Shown here: positions 18,453 to 26,190 of the stretch, piece by piece | Layout: every line of letters begins with the position of its first letter | Numbering within the stretch: position 1 is the stretch's first letter | From: Eutrophocola sp965662685 | GTDB lineage: Bacteria; Pseudomonadota; Gammaproteobacteria; Pseudomonadales; Pseudohongiellaceae | Direction: 5' to 3' | Assembly (NCBI GenBank): GCA_965662685.1 | Contig: CBFIIQ010000001.1 | Location: 156,246-220,245 of the forward strand | DNA: 64,000 nt | Notes under the pieces: generated by a model | Database searches by the model: none | Told to the model about the DNA's origin: nothing | Seen by the model: the letters and a program-made list of their open reading frames with translations, nothing else | Program-made: the position numbers and the translations under genes

Positions 18453-19808
18453 TTATTCCGCGGGTACCGGAGACCTGTGACCAAGTAATCGTTTGGTAAC
18501 CATGCCCGCCGTGATTGACCCATTCACATTCAGGGCTGTGCGAGCCATATCAATAAGCGGTTCGATTGAAATCAGCAATGCAACAATGGTAACCGGGAAT
18601 CCCATCGCCGGTAACACTACCAGAGCCGCGTTGGTTGCACCTCCCCCTACACCGGCTATTCCGAAAGAGCCAATCGCGATGATCAGCAACAGGCTGGCAA
18701 TAAACCCGGCATCAATTTCCACCCCCATGGTAGGCGCTACCATTACTGCCAGCATCGCAGGATAAATACCGGCACAGCCATTCTGCCCAATAGTAGCACC
18801 GAAAGATGCGGCAATATTGGCTATCGGTGCAGGAATCTTTAACTCTTCTATCTGCGCCCGAATACTTAATGGGATAGTCGCAGCAGAACTGCGGGTGGCA
18901 AAAGCAAAGGTCAGTACCGGCCACACTTTCCTGAAATAACCAGGGACATTGGTGCCGATCAGGCCGAGGATGATGGCATGTACAACGAACATAATGACGA
19001 TGGCAATATAGGAGGCAATGACAAAACTGATCAGAGTCAGAATAGCATCGCCATCGGAACCGGCTATAACACGAGTCATCAAGGCCAGCACCCCATAGGG
19101 CGTCAGATTGATCACCAGCTTGACGAACCGCATCACCACGGCTTGGGTGGTATCAACAAAACTGCTAATACGCTCAGCATGGGTCTGGTTTTCTTCAGAC
19201 ACCAGCAAGGCCGCTATGCCAAACAGCAAACCAAAAATGACTACTGCAATAATGGAAACATCTCGACTGCCACTGAGATCCTGAAAAATATTGCTGGGTA
19301 CAAAACTCACTATTAATTGTGGAATGGTGAGCTCGGCCACACTGACCTGGCGTAATGCCAGCTCCTGGGCCTTCGCCAGTTCCTCGGCACCACTGGTCAG
19401 ATCTCCAGCACTCAGACTGAACACCGTAGCCATCAGCACACCTAATAAGGCAGCAATCATGGTGGTGATAAGTAACATGCCAACCACAGTGCCACCGATA
19501 CTACCGAGGGATTTAATTTCCTCAACCTTGAGCACAGCAGCAATCATGGTGATCAGCACCAGTGGCATGATAATCAAACGCAGTAAATTGACGTAGACGT
19601 TACCGATGACATTGGTCCACTCCAGCGTGGTCTGTACCACCGCTGAATCAAAACCAAAAACAAGTTGCAGGTAAAATCCGAACAGACTACCTGCTACCAG
19701 ACCGATAAGGACCCGGCGTGAGAGACTGGATGGACCCTTGCCCAGCCAAATCAGCATAAAAAATAATGCCGTAAAAATAATCAGATTGAGAATAAAGGAA
19801 GCTGACAT
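18453..19808 (-). CDS. tcyP: L-cystine:cation symporter, TcyP type
   Basis: A 451-residue membrane protein of the dicarboxylate/amino acid:cation symporter (DAACS) family. It matches E. coli TcyP (YdjN) along its length: 'WTNVIGNVYVNLLRLIIMPLVLITMIAAV', 'LTPYGVLALMTRVIAGSDGD', 'FRKVWPVLTFAFATRSSAATIPL', 'ASFGATIGQNGCAGIYPAMLAVMVAPTMG' and 'GVGGGATNAALVVLPAMGFPVT…SIEPLIDMARTALNVNGS'. These include the re-entrant HP1 and HP2 loops and the conserved substrate region. About eight membrane helices are expected. It would import cystine with cations at the inner membrane. It is monocistronic, converging with the TPR pseudogene. Substrate specificity is transferred from the close family match. Confidence 0.9.
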   Translation of the reverse strand: MSASFILNLIIFTALFFMLIWLGKGPSSLSRRVLIGLVAGSLFGFYLQLVFGFDSAVVQTTLEWTNVIGNVYVNLLRLIIMPLVLITMIAAVLKVEEIKSLGSIGGTVVGMLLITTMIAALLGVLMATVFSLSAGDLTSGAEELAKAQELALRQVSVAELTIPQLIVSFVPSNIFQDLSGSRDVSIIAVVIFGLLFGIAALLVSEENQTHAERISSFVDTTQAVVMRFVKLVINLTPYGVLALMTRVIAGSDGDAILTLISFVIASYIAIVIMFVVHAIILGLIGTNVPGYFRKVWPVLTFAFATRSSAATIPLSIRAQIEELKIPAPIANIAASFGATIGQNGCAGIYPAMLAVMVAPTMGVEIDAGFIASLLLIIAIGSFGIAGVGGGATNAALVVLPAMGFPVTIVALLISIEPLIDMARTALNVNGSITAGMVTKRLLGHRSPVPAE

Positions 19809-19924
19809 GTATTGACTCTTTGCTATAGGTGGCTCAATAAAGTGATATCACTACTACAACAATAGCAATGCCAATCAAAAGCCGATGATTAACCTGGATT
19901 TTGTATTCTATGCTTTAGGAAACA

Positions 19925-19956
19925 GGAACTGAACCTAATGAAACAGGCTCAGTTCC
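19925..19956 (-). terminator. Hairpin downstream of the M20 gene
   Basis: GGAACTGA (19925-19932) pairs with TCAGTTCC (19949-19956), 34-65 bases after the M20 stop on the minus strand. The T run after it is weak (TGTTTCC), so termination is plausible but unproven. Confidence 0.5.
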
Positions 19957-19989
19957 AAAAAAGCAAATATGCGAGTACTTTCAGCGCAT

Positions 19990-21645
19990 TTATTCTGCAG
20001 CTTTGTTGAGCCCGGCATATTCAAACAACACAGTAGCAATGGATTTTTCCTGTCCAGCCATGCCATAGGTATTTCCTGCGCCTTCAATCACATAATATTC
20101 ATTAGCCGCGTGCGCATTACCACCAGCACCAACAGAACCTGATGCTATCGGAATATCCAGCACATCACCGGCAAACAGATAGGCTGGCCAGTAACCACCG
20201 AGAATTGAGGGATGACTGATCGGTTCATTAGGGGTTACGCCAAAAATTTCGCGCATGTCATTCACTGCATAAGCCAGATCATTTTCATAAGTCATCTTGG
20301 CCCAGGGCACATCACCGACAATATTGATTTCCACATCATCAAAACCATGCTTGTCCAGATGTTTACGTAACAGATTAACTATTTCCAGACCATCCTGATT
20401 TGGGACATAGCGAAAGTTATGCTTGGAAACGATACGATTGGGAAGAATAGCGCCAGAACCTCCTTCGAACATATTGCCGCCCCAGATTCCATCCAGGTTC
20501 ATCGATGTGCCGGCGCGGGCCATTTTTGCCACTTCATAGGGATCATCGGAAATAAAGCGGGCCACACCAGAATTTTTAGCCATTATTTCCAGATCCATGC
20601 CTTCTGCTCTTGCGCGTAAAGATGCTTCTTCTTCAGCAGTAAGTGGCTCAATGTCCTCATAGAAACCATCAATCATGACCTTATTACCCGTCTCGTCGAC
20701 CAGAGTATTAAGCATCTTGATATGACGCCATGCCGGGGCATCCACCTGTCGCTTGCGACCGCCATGAATATTACTGTAGGTAGGACCACGACCCCAGGCC
20801 TCGCCACTGGTAATCAACTCCACGAACACACAACCTTCGGAAGAACCATAACCCCACATGACATCCACACCTTCAAAAAGCTCGGGGTTGTCACGGACAA
20901 ACTTACGATAGCCGATGGACATACGTTCTTCGTCACCTTCGGCGACAAAAATCAGATTAACCGGTAGTTTTCCAGTGACGGCCTTGATCGACATCATGGC
21001 ATTCAGGAACGCCATCTGCCCGCCCTTGGAGTTGCTGGCACCACGGCCAATCAATACTTTGGGATAAGGTGCCTGCTCTACCAAACGCGCCTCGAATGGC
21101 GGATAGTTCCACAAATCAGGCTGGGTAATCGGCATAGTGTCATACATCCAATACACCACCATGGTCTTCTCGGCGCCCTCATCACAATGGGCATAGACAA
21201 CCGGGTTACCCTGTTGTCCCCATTCGGTGATGCCGACATCGTAAACATCTGTTTTCTGACAGCCAAGCTGATCAAAAAAACCTTTCACCATGAAGGCAGA
21301 TTCCTGGATGCCCTCACCGGTATTGGAGATACTGGGTTGCTGAATCCATTTCTGTAGATTGATGACATGCTGATCAATATTCTCATCAATATAGGAGAAC
21401 ACCTGCTTCAGATCTTCCGAGTGCACCAGGCTCATATCAATTTCGCGTTCGGTATCACCGTTAGGCCGAATACCAAGAGGCTTGTCAGGATTGACCGCCA
21501 TGGTCGGAGAAGACATAGCCGGCGTTGCGCCTGATTGAGCTGCAGTGGATTGCGGCTCTTCACTGCAGGCACCAAGAACCAGGGCACTGGTCATAATGGC
21601 CAGTGAGAGACAGAGACGTTTGGGATTGGGCATTGGATTGTTCAT
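19990..21645 (-). CDS. M20-family metallopeptidase-like lipoprotein
   Basis: 551 residues. ATG 21645 is chosen because AGGAG precedes it and a lipoprotein leader follows (…SLAIMTSALVLGAC27). The fold markers of M20 di-zinc peptidases are present: 'EGDEE' (about 236-240), the C-terminal 'GGNAHAANEYYVI' and 'LWNYPPFEARL'. Two usual metal positions differ. Where family members have 'GHYD', this has 'WMYD' (Met167), and where they have 'GRGASD-KG', this has 'GRGASNSKGG' (Asn205). The protein may be an envelope dipeptidase or aminoacylase with an unusual metal site, or a non-catalytic binder. The following cystine carrier (same strand, 181 bases on, after a hairpin) may handle related substrates; that is inference. 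Confidence 0.85.
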   Translation of the reverse strand: MNNPMPNPKRLCLSLAIMTSALVLGACSEEPQSTAAQSGATPAMSSPTMAVNPDKPLGIRPNGDTEREIDMSLVHSEDLKQVFSYIDENIDQHVINLQKWIQQPSISNTGEGIQESAFMVKGFFDQLGCQKTDVYDVGITEWGQQGNPVVYAHCDEGAEKTMVVYWMYDTMPITQPDLWNYPPFEARLVEQAPYPKVLIGRGASNSKGGQMAFLNAMMSIKAVTGKLPVNLIFVAEGDEERMSIGYRKFVRDNPELFEGVDVMWGYGSSEGCVFVELITSGEAWGRGPTYSNIHGGRKRQVDAPAWRHIKMLNTLVDETGNKVMIDGFYEDIEPLTAEEEASLRARAEGMDLEIMAKNSGVARFISDDPYEVAKMARAGTSMNLDGIWGGNMFEGGSGAILPNRIVSKHNFRYVPNQDGLEIVNLLRKHLDKHGFDDVEINIVGDVPWAKMTYENDLAYAVNDMREIFGVTPNEPISHPSILGGYWPAYLFAGDVLDIPIASGSVGAGGNAHAANEYYVIEGAGNTYGMAGQEKSIATVLFEYAGLNKAAE

Positions 21646-22383
21646 TGAATTCTCCTGGAAAGCATTACAGTAGGCCAGAAACGCAGCCTTCAAATTGTTT
21701 TCTTCTTGCAACCATGAGCTGTTAACTCATTAGCTGCCAATTGATTAAGCACCTGGTCGATAACAAAGAAAGCGTTACTGCCTTGCGCGCTTCAGGTATT
21801 TACAATGAAATCCTGCATGAAACGTACCATTATCAGATAATGCCCACAAAACTATTCCGGGGATTCCGGTAATAGGAAAAAACCCTTTGAATACATCAAC
21901 TTTGCATTAACAATTAGACTTTAATAGAAATAAACAGATGCCTTGGTGGCCTGCTGTACTGTCATCAGACAGGCATGGTACGACCCAAAATTGAACAATC
22001 AGGGCTGTTATGGCGCATTAGGGATATATTACTCTCGACAGCCTTATGCCATTGAGTCATGCAAATAAGCCATTCGCATAGCGCTTCCCGGACAAGGTCT
22101 TGCACTAAATCTGCTCCAAAACCCATAAAAAGGCTCAAAAAGAGTCATCCAGTCATTTATTGCGGACCAGTGCGCGACGTGACGATATAAGTATAAATCC
22201 ATATAGAATAATGAGTTACAAAAGATATCAGGATATTACTCATCGCTACACAGTTATGGCATAGAAACTGCACTTCAGATTAAGTCAGAAATTTCTGTGC
22301 GCTCCCAAAAAACTGTAACTGCGCATTTGACCATGCTGGCATCAACACCAACCTGTTGATTGGGCCGTACGCTGGAGCTTTTC
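21646..22383. other. 738-base divergent intergenic region
   Basis: Between the divergent M20 and DUF5916 genes. I see no supported ORF, tRNA or recognised RNA. Small features are a CTGTC/GACAG hairpin at 21959-21972 and the GGAG ribosome binding site for the right-hand gene. It is unusually long for this gene-dense window and may hold regulatory sites or remnants of a lost gene. Confidence 0.5.
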
Positions 22384-24684
22384 GTGCATCGCAATCCTGT
22401 TTTCCTTCCTGGTTTAGGCCAAACTTGTCACCATAAATCATGGCTGCCATTACTCTTTCTGGTATCCAGCCTGTCAGTGCTTTGCTGTCTGTCATTTCCT
22501 GCCCATGGGCAAATCATGATGAATGATAAAGCCGTCACCATTCCACGACTGGATGGCGAATTAAAAATTGACGGCATACTGGACGAACCCCAGTGGAGCC
22601 AGGCAATGCTGGTTGAGGATCTGCATCAATATTCACCCTATGAATATTCCGAGCCTTCCGAAAACACCAAGGTATGGATTTTCTATTCTGAAACCGCGCT
22701 TTATGTTGCCAGCTTTTTTGAAGAACATGATCCGGAACTGATATCTGCCAATGTCATGCGTCAGGGGGAAGGCCTTACTGCCGATGATATATTTTCTGTG
22801 ATACTTGACCCTTATCTGGATCGCCGCAACGGCTATCGCTTTACCGTTAATCCAAATGGCGTACGCTGGGAAGGCGTTTACCAGAACGTCACCGATATCA
22901 GCGGTAACTGGGACGGTATCTGGCAAGCTGATGCCAGAATTGTTGAAAATGGCTGGTACAGCGAAATGCGTATACCTTACCAGTCCATCTCTTTTAATCC
23001 TGACTCTGATGCCTGGGGCATTAACTTTCGTCGTGAAATTCGCCGCAACAATGAAGGTATTGCCTGGGTTAGTCGAAACAGGCAACTCAATCCAGGCATA
23101 GCCGGGACCATTAATGGCCTGCTGGATTTAAGACAGGGACTTGGACTGGATGTGGTCCCTGCAATCACCCTGCGCGAAAACCGCATATTTGGCCCCGTTT
23201 CTGGTAGTGAGCAGATTTTTGAGCCATCGCTGGATGCGTTTTATAAGGTTACGCCAGCACTGAATGCCTCTCTCACCCTAAATACGGATTTTTCTGCGGT
23301 AGAAGTGGATAGTCGCCAGGTTAACCTGACCCGCTTTAATTTATTCTTTCCTGAACGCCGTGATTTTTTCGTGCGCGAGGCTGATATTTTTGAATTTGGC
23401 CAGATTGGCGGTGGTAGAAGCAATGAAAGCGGCGGAGGTAATCCAGCGGTGCCTCGTGCTGCATCAGAAAATGCCAGGCCAATTTTTTCCAGACGTATAG
23501 GACTGAGTGCCAACGGTACTCCGGTAGATATAAACTTCGGCGCAAAACTCAGTGGACGCATTGGCGACTGGAGTGTGGGAAGCATGATTGTCAGTCAGGC
23601 AGAAGATGACGCTAGCGGAATAGAACAGCGTGATATTTTTGTTGGTCGAGCCGTATTGAATGTCTTGAATGAATCGCAGATCGGCGTCATAACCACATCC
23701 GGAGCGCCACAATCAAATAATGATAATTCCTTGATGGGTATGGATTTTCGCTATCGTAATTCAAACCTTCCGGGAGGAAGGACGGTTCAGGCCTTTGCCT
23801 TTTATCAGCAGTCGGATAGTGAAGAACTTAATGGTAATGATGCTTCATGGGGAATGGGAGTGAGCTACCCCAACAACCAGGGGTTGCGTGGCTCTTACAG
23901 CTATAAGCAGGTACAGGAGAATTTCAACCCGGCGATCGGCTTTGTGAATCAATCTGATGTCGCAGACCATTCACTGGATGCGGGCTACCGTCATTTTTTG
24001 ACGCCGGGTGGCTATTGGCGATCAACCTACGCCGGTTTTGATGGCTATCGGGCGGAATATCTTGATGATGGCAGCGTCAATAATCAGAATCTGGGATTGC
24101 GTGTAAGCATAGATAACAATTCCGGAGACAACTTTATTGCCCGAGTGATCAGAAGCCGCGAAGTATTGCGCAACGATTTCAGAATCTACCGCGCTTCAGA
24201 TGGAACGCGTGAAGTCATTATCCCGAGCGGTGATTACGCATTCACCGAAAGTTTTTTACGCGTTGAGATGGCGAACCAACGCAAAATCAGTGGCAACGCC
24301 ACTATGCGCTGGGGCGATTATTTTGACGGTACGCGAATGCAGCAGAATGTCAGCATGACCTATCGCCCCATGGCCCAATACAGTTTTCGTCTTCAATACA
24401 CAATGAACGAAATAGAATTGCCAAATGGTGACTTTACCACGCGCTTGTTTGGCGCTGAATCCAGGATCGCATTCAATAACACCCTTTCCTGGAGCAACCT
24501 GATTCAGTATGACAATGTGTCTGAGAACATGGGGATCAATTCGCGCCTGCACTGGATACCGGAAGCCGGCAGACAGGTATTTGTGGTACTCAACTACGGC
24601 TTAAGTGATACGGACAAAGACAACAATTTTGAATCGACCAATTCAGACTTGTCACTGAAATTTAATTACACATTACGCTATTAG
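22384..24684 (+). CDS. DUF5916 protein with N-terminal CBM9-like domain
   Basis: A 766-residue exported protein. GTG 22384 is chosen because GGAG lies 6 bases before it and a leader follows ('WLPLLFLVSSLSVLCCLSFPAHG'); TTG 22360 is the alternative. Residues about 45-230 are a CBM9-like domain: 'RLDGELKIDGILDEPQWSQA', 'VWIFYSETALYVASFF', 'GEGLTADDIFSVILDPYLDRRNGYRFTVNPNGV', 'WYSEMRIPYQSISF'. The remainder (about 240-766) is DUF5916, with 'FNLFFPERRDFFVREADIFEFG', 'FSRRIGLS' and many amphipathic strands ending 'LSLKFNYTLRY', which suggests an outer membrane barrel. Role is unknown; polymer or carbohydrate binding is inferred from the domain. It stands alone. Confidence 0.88.
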   Translation: MHRNPVFLPGLGQTCHHKSWLPLLFLVSSLSVLCCLSFPAHGQIMMNDKAVTIPRLDGELKIDGILDEPQWSQAMLVEDLHQYSPYEYSEPSENTKVWIFYSETALYVASFFEEHDPELISANVMRQGEGLTADDIFSVILDPYLDRRNGYRFTVNPNGVRWEGVYQNVTDISGNWDGIWQADARIVENGWYSEMRIPYQSISFNPDSDAWGINFRREIRRNNEGIAWVSRNRQLNPGIAGTINGLLDLRQGLGLDVVPAITLRENRIFGPVSGSEQIFEPSLDAFYKVTPALNASLTLNTDFSAVEVDSRQVNLTRFNLFFPERRDFFVREADIFEFGQIGGGRSNESGGGNPAVPRAASENARPIFSRRIGLSANGTPVDINFGAKLSGRIGDWSVGSMIVSQAEDDASGIEQRDIFVGRAVLNVLNESQIGVITTSGAPQSNNDNSLMGMDFRYRNSNLPGGRTVQAFAFYQQSDSEELNGNDASWGMGVSYPNNQGLRGSYSYKQVQENFNPAIGFVNQSDVADHSLDAGYRHFLTPGGYWRSTYAGFDGYRAEYLDDGSVNNQNLGLRVSIDNNSGDNFIARVIRSREVLRNDFRIYRASDGTREVIIPSGDYAFTESFLRVEMANQRKISGNATMRWGDYFDGTRMQQNVSMTYRPMAQYSFRLQYTMNEIELPNGDFTTRLFGAESRIAFNNTLSWSNLIQYDNVSENMGINSRLHWIPEAGRQVFVVLNYGLSDTDKDNNFESTNSDLSLKFNYTLRY

Positions 24685-24759
24685 AATTAAATCACAGGCT
24701 GCGAAGCTCATCTTCGCGTCTAGACACTGGAACACATACTTTATCGCTTTATATGGCAA

Positions 24760-24797
24760 TTCATGCCAGGGCAATTCAAAAGTGACGCTGGCATGAA
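24760..24797 (-). terminator. 10-base-pair hairpin between convergent genes
   Basis: TTCATGCCAG (24760-24769) pairs perfectly with CTGGCATGAA (24788-24797). It is 23 bases after the stop of the leftward gene. A smaller GCGAAG/CTTCGC hairpin lies at 24701-24717 after the DUF5916 gene. T runs are weak. Confidence 0.45.
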
Positions 24798-24819
24798 AAA
24801 CAGACACTGCAATTGCTGT

Positions 24820-25422
24820 CTAGAATTTTCGCTGCAGTCTTAACCACAAATGACGAGAAGGTGCCTGTCTCAGCATATCTGCCCCCATGGAGGACAGATC
24901 AGACAAATTACTAAACAGACGCTCATTTCCAGGATCTGTCATTATCGCAGAGACTTCCCAATCTCGATCTGAAGAAACCCAAGTGCTTTCCAGAGTAGCC
25001 ACGTTGAGATTGGTTGAGTTTAAAGATGCTGAAATAGGTTTGGCAAAAAGACTTTGCTTTACATTTATCATTTCGCCCTGAGTATTCATTATCAGCGTTT
25101 TCCCGGAGTAGTCTGTCCCTGTTGCCACGGCTGGAAGCTGTCCTGTATGTCGCTTCCATGACTGTAATTCAAAATCCGATTGCCATTGATGAAAGGCTGG
25201 CGTCAATCGGGTAACTTTTCTCAAAACTAATTTTTTAGTCAATGATTCAGGTTTTGCGCCAATCATAAAATCACGGTTTGGCATAAAAACTCTTGTTGCT
25301 GTGATCATTGTGGATTCAAAAGAAAGGCTTTGCGCAGAAACCTGGCCGCACACCACTACTTGCAATACTGCCAGCAAGGTAATGATGGCCTTACTTGATA
25401 TTCGTTGGTTATGAATCTTCAT
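24820..25422 (-). CDS. Hypothetical exported protein
   Basis: I do not recognise this 200-residue protein. It has a basic start and a hydrophobic leader (AIITLLAVLQVVVCGQVSAQ) with a likely cleavage site after VSA, so it should be exported. The mature part is strand-rich, with 'TKKLVLRKVTRLTPAFHQWQSDFELQSW' and a basic C-terminal end 'RQAPSRHLWLRLQRKF' whose final aromatic residue fits an outer membrane barrel strand. A good ribosome binding site (AGGAGTGGGAA) precedes ATG. It is monocistronic and converges with the DUF5916 gene; a hairpin follows its stop. Confidence 0.7.
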   Translation of the reverse strand: MKIHNQRISSKAIITLLAVLQVVVCGQVSAQSLSFESTMITATRVFMPNRDFMIGAKPESLTKKLVLRKVTRLTPAFHQWQSDFELQSWKRHTGQLPAVATGTDYSGKTLIMNTQGEMINVKQSLFAKPISASLNSTNLNVATLESTWVSSDRDWEVSAIMTDPGNERLFSNLSDLSSMGADMLRQAPSRHLWLRLQRKF

Positions 25423-25581
25423 TTCCCACTCCTGTATTGAAGTTGAAAATACAGCTTAGAATAATTTAATAGTACTGAATACTCGATTTTGCGATGTTTT
25501 TTAATCGTATTTTACGATGTATTAAATTGTAGAAGTTAACACCGAATTATCGCTAATAAAGTTTTCTGATTATGCAAAAAT

Positions 25582-25629
25582 CAAAAAAGAAGGGGGGCAA
25601 CCCCGACAATATTGTCGTGAGTTACCCCC
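25582..25629 (-). terminator. Rho-independent terminator of the HPF-like gene
   Basis: Read on the minus strand, GGGGGTAAC pairs with GGTTGCCCCC around an inner CGACAATATTGTCG palindrome, followed by TTCTTTTTT. It lies about 80 bases after the stop of the HPF-like gene. Confidence 0.85.
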
Positions 25630-25710
25630 AGAGGGAGGAGAGTTGAAAGGGGCTCTATGAGCCGTGTGGTGGGTAAAGTAAAAATCTATTCGTGTATTTA
25701 ATAAACTCCT

Positions 25711-26007
25711 TCAGCTATCACAGTTTCCATTCAGGATATTTTTGATCTTGATCGCACAGCGTTTAATGGCAAGGCTCATGTCTGCCTGGGTTGAACGCAT
25801 CATCATTGATGGCGCATGCGCCAACTCAAGAATGATCTGACAACTTTTATCGTTATTCCCGTAGCGACCGCTACTACTATCTTCAAGCATTACATCGACA
25901 AACCTGACCTGTTCATGAAGATTCAGGACATCCAACAGGCTGGTATGCACAGTATTTTTCAAGGCACGGTTAGGGGTAAAACCTCGCGCCTGAATTTGTA
26001 TACCCAT
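25711..26007 (-). CDS. HPF/RaiA-family ribosome-associated protein
   Basis: A 98-residue protein resembling short hibernation-promoting factors. It begins 'MGIQIQARGFTPNRALKNTV' (family: strand, then helix), continues 'HEQVRFVDVMLEDSSSGRYGNNDKSCQIILELAHAPSMMMRSTQADMSLAIKRCAIKIKNIL', which fits the beta-alpha-beta-beta-beta-alpha fold of HPF/RaiA. In that family the protein binds the 30S decoding region and silences ribosomes under stress or starvation. The gene is single, with AGGAG before ATG and a strong terminator after, unlike the rpoN-linked hpf of many relatives, so it is a stand-alone paralogue or a divergent member. Its basic residues are fewer than in HPF, so binding is not assured. 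Confidence 0.7.
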   Translation of the reverse strand: MGIQIQARGFTPNRALKNTVHTSLLDVLNLHEQVRFVDVMLEDSSSGRYGNNDKSCQIILELAHAPSMMMRSTQADMSLAIKRCAIKIKNILNGNCDS

Positions 26008-26120
26008 TACATTTACTCCTGTTATTTAACTTGATGCTCATCCTATTACAGACTTAAACATCGTAATAGTCGTATTTTTTATATTTTGGATTCGTTTTTT
26101 TCGAACTTAAAATAAGGGCG

Positions 26121-26143
26121 AAAAAAAATGAACCGCGGTTCAT
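26121..26143 (-). terminator. Rho-independent terminator of recQ
   Basis: A perfect 16-base palindrome (26128-26143, ATGAACCGCGGTTCAT) followed on the minus strand by eight T. It lies 48 bases after the recQ stop. Confidence 0.9.
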
Positions 26144-26190
26144 CTTGTTATATTGCATTTTTCCGAGTCGAGTCCCTGGATATAAAAAAA

